From JBGOUJ01 sp041477005 (GTDB lineage Bacteria > Acidobacteriota > Terriglobia > Bryobacterales > JACQDG01), in NCBI GenBank assembly GCA_041477005.1, contig JBGOUJ010000213.1, forward strand, positions 1-10,948: a DNA stretch of 10,948 nucleotides. Direction: 5' to 3'. The notes below the pieces were generated by a model. The model saw only the letters and a program-made list of their open reading frames with translations. It did no database searches and was not told the DNA's origin. The translations under genes were made by a program, and so were the position numbers. Positions 1-5,751 of this stretch are shown piece by piece; the first letter of the stretch is position 1; each line of letters starts with the position of its first letter.

Positions 1-1262
1 CCGGAAGAGGTGGAGCTGAAGTTGACCGTCTGCAGGAAGGCGGGGTTGGAACTCCGGGCTCGCACGGCCAGTGGCATCGACAACGTCCCGCCGGTGGTGC
101 CCTGATTGTTGCCTCCGTAAACCTCGAGAACAGTGGCCAGGCTCGCCGGTGCATAGATCACAGAAAGCCCCGAGGGGGCAGTCGTTGTGCTGATTTGATT
201 GGAGGCCACTAACCCGCTGGGGTCCAGCTTAATGAGGCGTGAGTCGGAGAAAGCGACGAACAGGCGGGCGCCGTCGGGCGAAGCATCCATATCCGCGGCG
301 TTGTCGCCGTAGGGAAGGCCTGTCTGGGGATTGGTGAGCTCTGAAACGAACCCGCCGGCGCTGAGGAAGCCCAGGTAGAGGCGTTGCCCCGCGCCGGCCA
401 ACAGCAGAGCGCGGTTGGCGCCCGGCAGCACCATCTTGTTGATATTAGCTCCGCTGACGGTGAAGTTTACTCCCACCGTGCGCGATGGGATGTTCAGGAT
501 GGCGGCGCTCGAGCCGCCGTTGAACACGGCGCGGTTCACCGGAGGATCGCGATCGAATGCGATGCTGCTGACGCCGCCGAAGAAACTGGAGATGGCCGTG
601 GTGAAAGTGTTCGAGATGCGATCGATGTCATAGATCGATCCGGGAGTGGCTACGTAGAGCTTGGAGCCGTTGGGTGCCATCCCGATGGCGGTGGGCAGAG
701 CGCCCGACGGCAGGCCGACCGTGGTCGAGATAAGCCGGGCGAGATTCTGGCTCAGATCGAGGATCTGGATGGCGGAGGAATTGGGCATCATCACGTAGGC
801 CCGCGTAGAGTTCGGCGTCACCGCGATCCCGGTCGGCGCTGACGGCAGCGGAATCCCATAGATCGCGTCCGGAGAATCGCCCGTGTTCACGACTTGCACC
901 TGGCTGCCGGAGGCCACCAGCAGATGCAAGCCGTCGGGGCTCAGCACGGCTGCGTTCGGTCCCTGCGCCAGGCTTCCCGACAGAGGCAGGGTGGCAAGAA
1001 CCGCCAACGAGGGATCGAGCACTTTAATCGAGCTGTTGGTGACTACGTAAAACTTGGAAAATTGCGAAGGGCTGGAGGCATTGGGAACACCGAAGGCCTT
1101 TACCGCCCCGACGCCGACCGTAGGGGTCGCCAACGGGGCCAGCGAATCGGCGTCGTAGACGGCCGCCGTCGACGAGAGGTTGTTGAACAGAAAGACATAA
1201 TTAGCCGCACCCAGCGATAGGGGTAGCGCGAGGGCCAGCGAAAGCCGGCCGATTCGTAGCAT
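1..1262 (-). CDS. Secreted beta-propeller protein with C-terminal Ig-like domain, 3' end missing
   Basis: The frame stays open from 1262 to the left edge, giving 420 codons with no stop. Two in-frame ATGs lie at 1268 and 1262. GGAG (1269-1272) abuts the first and sits 6 nt from the second, so 1262 is preferred. The protein opens with a signal peptide (MLRIGRLSLALALPLSLGAA), so it is exported. Residues about 25-370 show repeated YVTN/NHL-like propeller blades, such as SPDGLHLLVASGS, TPNSTRAYVMMPNSSAIQIL, APNGSKLYVATPGSIYDID and SPDGARLFVAFSDSRLIKLD. After about residue 385 the pattern GGNNQGTTGG...PLAVRA...VNF resembles the start of a bacterial Ig-like (Big_1/invasin-type) domain. Such proteins are common in Solibacter-like acidobacteria and are thought to bind surface partners or polymers. 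The substrate is unknown and no catalytic motif is visible. It is divergent from the gene at 1658. Confidence 0.8.
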   Translation of the reverse strand, partial: MLRIGRLSLALALPLSLGAANYVFLFNNLSSTAAVYDADSLAPLATPTVGVGAVKAFGVPNASSPSQFSKFYVVTNSSIKVLDPSLAVLATLPLSGSLAQGPNAAVLSPDGLHLLVASGSQVQVVNTGDSPDAIYGIPLPSAPTGIAVTPNSTRAYVMMPNSSAIQILDLSQNLARLISTTVGLPSGALPTAIGMAPNGSKLYVATPGSIYDIDRISNTFTTAISSFFGGVSSIAFDRDPPVNRAVFNGGSSAAILNIPSRTVGVNFTVSGANINKMVLPGANRALLLAGAGQRLYLGFLSAGGFVSELTNPQTGLPYGDNAADMDASPDGARLFVAFSDSRLIKLDPSGLVASNQISTTTAPSGLSVIYAPASLATVLEVYGGNNQGTTGGTLSMPLAVRARSSNPAFLQTVNFSSTSS

Positions 1263-1441
1263 GTGCATCTCCGTATCCTTGGTGGTAAGTTTACCGCACA
1301 AAAGGTACTATGACTCGGCGGTTGTATTCATAAGACCCGTGGATCGAGACCGTGGCGGAAACTTGTGTACGGCGTGTAACATTTCCACAGGCGGAGGGCG
1401 GGGCGGGTCGACAAGATATTTGTTTTCAAGTACTTGCACTT

Positions 1442-1458
1442 TGGCACGCGAGGTGCCA
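1442..1458 (+). promoter_or_regulatory. Candidate sigma-54 -24/-12 promoter that is also a perfect dyad
   Basis: TGGCACG (1442-1448), four bases, then GTGC (1453-1456) matches the sigma-54 consensus TGGCACG-N4-TTGC with one mismatch. The essential GG and GC are spaced exactly 10 bp apart. The same bases form the palindrome TGGCAC-GCGAG-GTGCCA, so an equally spaced GG/GC pair exists on the minus strand, pointing at the propeller gene. The dyad extends to about 9 bp with one bulged C (1439-1462). It may instead be a repressor operator or an RNA hairpin. The predicted start near 1468 would leave a leader of about 190 nt before the 1658 gene. Confidence 0.4.
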
Positions 1459-1641
1459 CAAGACCCTACTGGAGGCTGCTGAGAGAACCGATTGATTTTC
1501 TCTTGGGTCTCGGACGAAGAAACGTAGAATTATCGCAAGATTGCGCGGGATGTACCTTTGAGTGGTCTGTCGAAGGTCCCCCCCGACCCGCGTAACGTCT
1601 ACGAAACCCTACACTCACACGGGTTCGCGAGCAACCCGCTG

Positions 1642-1649
1642 AAAGGAGG
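1642..1649 (+). promoter_or_regulatory. Strong Shine-Dalgarno for the 1658 gene
   Basis: AAAGGAGG ends 8 nt before ATG 1658. This is a near-ideal ribosome binding site and fixes the start of the small secreted protein. The preceding hairpin (1620-1638) ends only 3 nt upstream of it. Confidence 0.85.
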
Positions 1650-1657
1650 ACCGGCAG

Positions 1658-2071
1658 ATGATTCAGCCCAAAAGAATCGCGCTGGTGTTGCTGCTGGGCA
1701 CAGGGGCCCTCGCTCTGTGCGCCGCTGCAGACACAGAGTCGGCGCCGGAGAGAAAGGCCTTGCAATTCGAGCGTGCGAAGCAGGCAGCCGCCCTGGCGCA
1801 AGCGCACAAAGAGGCTCAATCACGCAAAGACGCCCCGGCGCAGCAGGAGGCCGCGCCGGCCAAGCGTAGTGCTGTCAAGAACACCGCCAGGCCGAAGCAG
1901 GAGGCGGGTCCGGCCCCGGGGGCGGAGCAGCAGGCTCTGAAATTCGAGCGGGGCAAGCTGGCCGCGGCGCAGGCCGAGGCGCAACGCGAGGCAGGCCAGG
2001 CCAAAGCCGGACAGCCCGACAAGGAGTCGAAAAGGGAAGCCGTCCGCCTAATCAGTGATCGCACGCAATAG
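1658..2071 (+). CDS. Small exported Ala/Glu/Lys/Gln-rich protein with internal repeat
   Basis: 137 aa, starting at ATG 1658 behind AAAGGAGG. Residues 1-24 form a signal peptide (MIQPKRIALVLLLGTGALAL, then an AAA|D cleavage site), so the product should be periplasmic or secreted. C21 is preceded by LAL, which is a poor lipobox, so a lipoprotein is less likely. The mature part is low-complexity, charged and predicted helical. Residues 31-54 and 90-113 are two copies of the same 24-residue helix (core ALQFERAKQAAALA versus ALKFERGKLAAAQA, 14 of 24 identical), joined by a Pro/Ala/Lys linker. There are no cysteines in the mature part and no enzyme motif. It resembles periplasmic coiled-coil or TolA-like spacer segments in composition only. 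I do not recognise a family. It appears monocistronic. Confidence 0.75.
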   Translation: MIQPKRIALVLLLGTGALALCAAADTESAPERKALQFERAKQAAALAQAHKEAQSRKDAPAQQEAAPAKRSAVKNTARPKQEAGPAPGAEQQALKFERGKLAAAQAEAQREAGQAKAGQPDKESKREAVRLISDRTQ

Positions 2072-2125
2072 CTCACCGGCGGCCGCGACGCTTCGGCTTG
2101 ACGCTGCTCGGCCGGATGATAGAAG

Positions 2126-2380
2126 CTGCGGCCAGGTAGCGGACGGCGTCTTTGTTGTCCTGCAACCGGAGTTGGAGCTGTGGAATGTGGAGTCCTTGTC
2201 GGACGAAGCCCCCAGCGCCCCGGCGGCCGCCGCTCTCACCACGCAGTTCTCATTCGGCTCATGCCAGCGCTCCTTCGATCCGGTGATGGGCCCTTCCATA
2301 TTATCCCCACCGGCGGCACGCGGGACACGGTCACGGGCCAGACGAAATTCTTTTTGTCGCGCAGATTCCGTCTTATGTGA
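2126..2380 (+). pseudogene. Possible frameshifted remnant of an unidentified gene
   Basis: From about 2126 to 2290 one forward frame shows protein-like, GC-rich third positions (VADGVFVVLQPELELWNVE...RSFDPVMGP). Near 2290-2296 the coding-like signal moves to another frame (FHIIPTGGTRDTVTGQTKFF), which stops at 2378-2380. Neither frame has a convincing start or ribosome site. The simplest reading is a decayed gene with a frameshift around 2290. It may also be chance in GC-rich DNA. No family is recognised. Confidence 0.22.
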
Positions 2381-2438
2381 AACTTGCGGGCGTTATTGAT
2401 TCTGGGTGCGCCGGGGCTGCTTGGAGGGAGGGGGGATA

Positions 2439-2507
2439 ATGAATGTGAGGGATAGCCTATCGGGGAAACCCGACAAGGCCGATTTAGAACATAGGCGAAT
2501 CTTTTGA
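2439..2507 (+). CDS. Possible 22-aa leader peptide or orphan micro-ORF
   Basis: ATG 2439 is preceded by an unusually long purine run (GGAGGGAGGGGGG, 2423-2435) 3 nt upstream. The ORF has 22 codons and ends with TGA 2505-2507. The product begins MNVRDSLSGKPDKAD and ends EHRRIF: charged, with no hydrophobic segment. The stop codon lies inside the dyad ATCTTTTGAAAAGAT (2499-2513), just before the next promoter. A 5-bp hairpin with a GAAA loop lies inside the frame. This could be a leader peptide, part of a small RNA, or coincidence. There is no homology evidence. Confidence 0.25.
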   Translation: MNVRDSLSGKPDKADLEHRRIF

Positions 2508-2527
2508 AAAGATGGCGAAACTTCGCC
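2499..2527. promoter_or_regulatory. Two abutting dyads upstream of the -35 box, candidate operators
   Basis: ATCTTTT-G-AAAAGAT (2499-2513) has perfect 7-bp arms. It is followed without a gap by GGCGAA-AC-TTCGCC (2514-2527), with perfect 6-bp arms. The second dyad ends one base before the TTGACA -35 box. Such placement suits regulator binding. The second could also act as a hairpin on a transcript arriving from upstream, but it has no U-tract of its own. Confidence 0.4.
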
Positions 2528-2556
2528 TTGACAATACCTGGAGGTTCCGGTACCAT
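2528..2556 (+). promoter_or_regulatory. Sigma-70 promoter for the small membrane-protein pair
   Basis: A perfect -35 TTGACA (2528-2533), a 17-bp spacer and a -10 TACCAT (2551-2556, 4 of 6 consensus bases including the key first A and last T) give a good housekeeping promoter. Transcription should start near 2563, about 66 nt before ATG 2629. This rules out translation from the longer in-frame ATG at 2512, which lies upstream of the promoter. The dyad GCTCCG-AAATGAG-CGGAGC (2558-2576) straddles the predicted start site and could be an operator or a 5' hairpin. Confidence 0.6.
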
Positions 2557-2628
2557 TGCTCCGAAATGAGCGGAGCGGCTTACGGAATTGCCCGAGAAAT
2601 GACTCCACGTCACAGCAAGGGGATTGTG

Positions 2629-2808
2629 ATGAGTTCGCTCGTTGTTGCGTCGGCCATCTGCTTCGCAGCCGTCCTTCTTTTCGGTGCGGAGCTGACCGGC
2701 ATGGTGCGCATAGCTCACCCGCTATTCTGGCTGCCGATAGCGGTGGGAACCTTTGGGATCGCTGGTTCCAACTACATCTACTGCAAGACCTACTTGAAGC
2801 GCTCGTGA
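2629..2808 (+). CDS. 59-aa two-helix membrane protein, first of a coupled pair
   Basis: Start at ATG 2629, chosen because AAGGGG (2617-2622) lies 6 nt upstream and because the promoter at 2528-2556 lies inside the longer version of the frame. The protein is 59 aa. Helix 1 covers about residues 3-24 (SLVVASAICFAAVLLFGAEL) and helix 2 about residues 32-50 (LFWLPIAVGTFGIAGSNYIY), with a short basic tail (CKTYLKRS). No enzyme or transport motif is visible and no family is recognised. The stop overlaps the GTG of the next frame in a GTGA arrangement, suggesting translational coupling and a joint function, perhaps as a small membrane complex (inference). Confidence 0.6.
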   Translation: MSSLVVASAICFAAVLLFGAELTGMVRIAHPLFWLPIAVGTFGIAGSNYIYCKTYLKRS

Positions 2809-3068
2809 GACAGGCGCCCGCGAGGGGAAACGAGACGCTTCCGGGAGGCGTGGTGCGTCTGGCGGAGGCTCTGACTCGCCCATTTGAGTCTCTCGACCCC
2901 AAGAACCTCACCCGAAACCAACGTTTTACACTCGCTTTCAACCTATTAACTCTGATTTTTCTGGCAATTTGCCTCTTCGCCGATTTGGATCGTCTCCACA
3001 AGTTCCTCCTGGCGCTGGCGGTGCTGGGCATCCTGGCTTGGTCGCATGGCGTGAACGTCAAGAGCTGA
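2805..3068 (+). CDS. 87-aa membrane protein coupled to the preceding gene
   Basis: The GTG at 2805 overlaps the previous stop (GTGA, 4 nt). No ATG exists in frame between there and the hydrophobic part. A later GTG (about 2850) has GGGAGG just upstream and is an alternative start. The protein is 87 aa from 2805. It has a soluble N-terminal segment with an amphipathic stretch (VVRLAEALTRPFESLDP, about 15-31), then two membrane helices at about 41-61 (FTLAFNLLTLIFLAICLF) and 68-82 (KFLLALAVLGILAW), with DLDRLH between them. No family is recognised. The next gene, sucA, begins 139 bp further on. Confidence 0.55.
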   Translation: MRQAPARGNETLPGGVVRLAEALTRPFESLDPKNLTRNQRFTLAFNLLTLIFLAICLFADLDRLHKFLLALAVLGILAWSHGVNVKS

Positions 3069-3074
3069 CGGCGG

Positions 3075-3200
3075 TCAACCCTCGATGTCGCCGAGCTGAC
3101 GGGTCAGGTCGTCCGGGCCCCGGCTCCCGATCACGCGCTGCCTGGCCAGGCCGGGGATCGAGAGGCGGGCAAGCCGGAGGCTTATCCCACTGCGGTACGA
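3075..3200 (-). pseudogene. Antisense ORF fragment, possible C-terminal remnant of a lost gene
   Basis: Between the membrane-protein pair and sucA, the minus strand has an open frame ending at TGA 3077-3075. Its last 29 codons use G or C in the third position almost without exception (sense ...LSIPGLARQRVIGSRGPDD, then LTRQLGDIEG). This is coding-like and absent from the plus strand here. Reading back towards sucA, it meets a stop at about 3203-3201 and has no good start. It could be the tail of a gene cut by recombination at the sucA boundary, or chance in GC-rich DNA. No family is recognised. Confidence 0.22.
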
Positions 3201-3207
3201 TCAAGAT

Positions 3208-5751
3208 GTGGGGGACATTCCAGAGGCGTTTCCTCGGTGGGGATATCTGGCGGCCGATCTCGATCCGCTGGGCCGGCTGAAACCCGAGCGGCGTCCGGAT
3301 CTGGAGTTGATGGGGGAGGCGGCCGAGCGCGGCCGGGCGATCTATTGCGGAACGATCGGGGTCGAGTTCCTGCACATGCCGTGTCCGGACCGCTGCCGCT
3401 GGGTCCAGGAGCGGATGGAAACCGAGCCGCCGCCGCCCGACCGACGACGGATTCTCGAGCTGCTGCTTCGGGCCGACCTGTTCGAGCGGGTGCTGCAAAT
3501 GCGCTATCTCGGGACCAAGCGCTACTCGCTCGAAGGGGCGACCGCGCTTATTCCGCTGCTCGATGAGATCCTCGAAGGAGCCACAGAACAAGGGGCCGAG
3601 CAGGTGGTTCTGGGCATGAGCCACCGCGGCCGGCTCAACGTGATGGCGCACGCGGTCGGCAGGCCGCCCGTCGACATTTTCACCCGGTTCGAGGACGTGG
3701 ACCCGCGCAGTGTCTTGGGCGGGGGTGACGTGAAATACCACATCGGAGCGACCGGTGATCGCCGGGGCCGTAACGGGCAGCGGGTGCGCGTCCATCTGGT
3801 CTCCAATCCCAGCCACCTCGAGGCAGTGGATCCGGTGGTGCTGGGCCGGGCGCGCGCGAAGCAGGATCGCCTGGGGGGAGGCGGCCGCGGGCGGGTTCTG
3901 CCCACAGGGCGGGTTCTGCCCACAGCGCGGGTTCTGCCCATTACGCTGCACGGCGACGCGGCCTTCGCCGGGCAAGGCATCGTGGCCGAGACGCTGAATC
4001 TGGCGGAGCTGCGCGGCTTCACAGCCGGCGGGACGGTCCACATCATCGTCAACAACCTGATCGGCTTTACTACCACACCGCAGGACTTGCACTCGTCACG
4101 CTACGCCTCGGACGTGGCCAAGCGGTTGGCGATTCCGATCTTTCACGTCAACGGCGAGGACCCGGATGCCGTGGTGCGGGCGGCGCGGCTGGCGATCGAG
4201 TATCGCTACGCGTTCTGGAGCGACGTGGTCGTGGATCTGATCGGCTACCGGCTGCACGGGCACAGCGAGGTGGAAGACCCGACCACCACGCAGCCGGTTC
4301 TCTACGAGAAAATCCGAAACCATCCGCCCCTGTGGCGGGCCTATGCCCAGAGGATCGGGGTGAACCCGGCCGAGACCGAGGCGCTGGCAGAGCAGATCAA
4401 GCTGGAGCTGGAGCAAGCCCAGGATCAGGCTAAGACGGCGAAGAAGAAGCCGCCGTTGCGGGAACTGCCGGAGTATTGGTCGGGCTTTGAAGGCGGCAGC
4501 TACGATCCGGCTCTGGAGGTCGAGACGGCGGTCGCCCCGGAACGGCTGCGGGAGATCGCCGCGCGGATCACCACTGCGCCGGAGGGGTTCGCGGTCCATC
4601 CCAAGATCAAGCGCGGGCTGGAGCAGCACCGGGAGATGGCGCACGGGAAGCGGCTGGTCGATTGGGGCGCGGCGGAGGCGCTGGCGTTCGGGAGCCTGGT
4701 GTGGGACGGCACGCGGGTGCGGCTTAGTGGGGAAGACAGCCGGCGGGGCACCTTCAACCAGCGCCATGCCGTCCTGGTCGATGTTAGCAGCGAAGAGGAG
4801 TGCGTGCCGCTCCAGCACGTGCACGCGCAGCAGGCCCCATTCGAGTGCTACGACTCACCGCTCTCGGAGGCGGCGACGCTCGGCTACGAGTTCGGCTACA
4901 GCCGCGACTTTCCGGAAGCGCTGGTGATCTGGGAGGCGCAATTCGGCGACTTCGCCAACGGCGCTCAGGTGATCATCGACCAGTTCGTGAGCGCCACCGA
5001 GGACAAGTGGGGCCTGCTCTCGGGGCTGGTGATGCTGCTGCCGCACGGCTTCGAGGGGCAGGGACCGGAGCACTCGAGCGCCCGGCTGGAGCGCTTCCTG
5101 CAACTGGCGGCGGAGGACAATCTGCAAGTGTGCCAGCCCTCGACCGCCGCGCAGTATTTCCACCTGCTGCGGCGGCAAGCGCTGCGGCGATGGCGCAAAC
5201 CGCTCGCGGTGTTCACGCCCAAGAGCCTGCTGCGCGATCCGCGGGCGTGTTCGCCGGTCGAGGCATTGACCGGAGGCCGCTTCCAGACCGTGATCCCCGA
5301 TCGGGAAATCGCCGGGGCGCAACGCGTGCTGGTGTGCTCGGGAAAGATCGGGCACGATCTGCGGAGCGAGCGCCTGCGGCGCGGGGACGCTTCGACGGCG
5401 ATCGTTCTTCTCGATCAGCTCTATCCATTTCCAGAACAGGAGCTGGCTCAGGAGCTGCAACGCCACACGGCAGCGCGGGAGGTGGTCTGGGTGCAGGAGG
5501 AGCCGGCCAACATGGGAGCGCTGTTCTTTCTGCGGCCGCGGCTGCGCCGGCTGGCGAGCCCGCGCCCGCTCCGAACCGTGAAGCGCTCGGCCAGCGCCAG
5601 CCCGGCGACCGGCTCCGCCAAGGCGCATGCCATCGAGCAGTCGGCCCTCGTCGAGCTGGCGTTCCGTGGACTGGCCGCCGGGGCGGCGGCGCGGCCTGCG
5701 CCCGCAGCCGCCCAAGGACGGGACCGCATAGGATGGCCAAGAGACCGGTGA
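3208..5751 (+). CDS. sucA: 2-oxoglutarate dehydrogenase E1 component (thiamine diphosphate), short N-terminus
   Basis: 847 aa. E1 of the 2-oxoglutarate dehydrogenase complex decarboxylates 2-oxoglutarate and succinylates the lipoyl groups of E2 in the TCA cycle. Motifs in order: LDPLG (18-22), YCGTIGVEFLH (46-56), GMSHRGRLN (136-144), DVKYHIG (174-180), LHGDAAFAGQG (247-257) with NN at 282-283 (thiamine-diphosphate/Mg site, GDA variant), SGEDS (507-511), LQHV (535-538), WEAQFGDFANGAQ (575-587), HGFEGQGPEHSSAR (613-626) and a C-terminal SASPATGS. The family usually has about 900-950 residues. Here most of the E2-binding N-terminal segment is missing, and the LDPLG-to-YCG linker is 23 residues against about 50 in E. 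coli. The start is GTG 3208. There is no good Shine-Dalgarno, and TACGAT (3196-3201) could be a -10 of a leaderless message. No sucB or lpd lies nearby. Confidence 0.9.
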   Translation: MGDIPEAFPRWGYLAADLDPLGRLKPERRPDLELMGEAAERGRAIYCGTIGVEFLHMPCPDRCRWVQERMETEPPPPDRRRILELLLRADLFERVLQMRYLGTKRYSLEGATALIPLLDEILEGATEQGAEQVVLGMSHRGRLNVMAHAVGRPPVDIFTRFEDVDPRSVLGGGDVKYHIGATGDRRGRNGQRVRVHLVSNPSHLEAVDPVVLGRARAKQDRLGGGGRGRVLPTGRVLPTARVLPITLHGDAAFAGQGIVAETLNLAELRGFTAGGTVHIIVNNLIGFTTTPQDLHSSRYASDVAKRLAIPIFHVNGEDPDAVVRAARLAIEYRYAFWSDVVVDLIGYRLHGHSEVEDPTTTQPVLYEKIRNHPPLWRAYAQRIGVNPAETEALAEQIKLELEQAQDQAKTAKKKPPLRELPEYWSGFEGGSYDPALEVETAVAPERLREIAARITTAPEGFAVHPKIKRGLEQHREMAHGKRLVDWGAAEALAFGSLVWDGTRVRLSGEDSRRGTFNQRHAVLVDVSSEEECVPLQHVHAQQAPFECYDSPLSEAATLGYEFGYSRDFPEALVIWEAQFGDFANGAQVIIDQFVSATEDKWGLLSGLVMLLPHGFEGQGPEHSSARLERFLQLAAEDNLQVCQPSTAAQYFHLLRRQALRRWRKPLAVFTPKSLLRDPRACSPVEALTGGRFQTVIPDREIAGAQRVLVCSGKIGHDLRSERLRRGDASTAIVLLDQLYPFPEQELAQELQRHTAAREVVWVQEEPANMGALFFLRPRLRRLASPRPLRTVKRSASASPATGSAKAHAIEQSALVELAFRGLAAGAAARPAPAAAQGRDRIGWPRDR
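3891..3944 (+). repeat. In-frame 18-bp tandem repeat, three copies, inside sucA
   Basis: Copies at 3891-3908, 3909-3926 and 3927-3944 begin GCGGGTTCTGCCCA. The first two are 17/18 identical, and the third diverges after 14 bases. Protein residues 229-248 read RVLPTGRVLPTARVLPITLH. Only the last RVLPITLH corresponds to the usual family sequence, so two extra six-residue units (12 aa) were inserted immediately before the HGDAA thiamine-diphosphate motif. The unit is a multiple of three, so the frame is kept. Confidence 0.92.

Larger units (their letters stand above)
1263..1657. other. Divergent intergenic spacer with dyads and promoter-like elements
   Basis: This 395-bp stretch separates the minus-strand propeller gene from the plus-strand gene at 1658, and I see no coding frame in it. 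It holds a small dyad GGTAA-GT-TTACC (1284-1295) just upstream of the propeller gene's ribosome site. It also has a perfect palindrome CAAGTACTTG (1427-1436) and, next to it, the TGGCAC dyad described separately. A weak sigma-70-like pair follows: TTGGGT (1503-1508), 16 nt, TAGAAT (1525-1530). A 6-bp hairpin CGGGTT/AACCCG (1620-1638) lies just before the Shine-Dalgarno of the 1658 gene and could modulate its translation. All roles are inferred. Confidence 0.55.
2072..2628. other. Gene-poor interval before the small membrane-protein pair
   Basis: 557 bp without a confident gene. The left part (about 2126-2380) looks like debris of a coding sequence, listed separately. The middle has a short ORF behind a purine-rich ribosome site (2439-2507), with a hairpin TCGGG-GAAA-CCCGA (2460-2473) inside it that would make a GNRA-type tetraloop in RNA. 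CCTA/TAGG (2456-2459 with 2492-2495) could enclose it. The right part is the promoter region with three dyads. Base composition falls from very GC-rich to noticeably AT-richer between about 2340 and 2530. Confidence 0.5.

Noticed and set aside
384..1220. Plus-strand frames of 152 and 108 codons
   Set aside because: They are complements of the propeller gene, whose blades and signal peptide are clear on the minus strand.
1718..1720. Lipoprotein cysteine (C21) in the 1658 gene product
   Set aside because: The residues before it are LAL, which does not fit the lipobox, while AAA|D just after fits ordinary signal peptidase cleavage.
2512..2628. Longer 98-aa version of the small membrane protein starting at ATG 2512
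   Set aside because: The extra residues span the TTGACA/TACCAT promoter and its dyads, and are not hydrophobic or conserved-looking. ATG 2629 has a proper Shine-Dalgarno.
2236..3061. Two overlapping minus-strand frames (to 2718 and from 2393) of 160 and 222 codons
   Set aside because: Ser/Arg/Pro-rich, motif-free translations antisense to the better-supported membrane-protein pair.
3058..4092. 344-codon open frame antisense to sucA
   Set aside because: It lies opposite strong SucA homology. Its product is Arg/Pro/Gln-rich without motifs, and it is a by-product of GC-rich third positions. Its last codons also differ in frame from the coding-like antisense fragment at 3075-3200.
4800..5732. 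In-frame 311-codon upstream extension of the secreted-protein gene
   Set aside because: It overlaps SucA's conserved region in another frame. The Ala/Arg/Gly-rich translation has no motif, and a clean signal peptide begins at ATG 5733.
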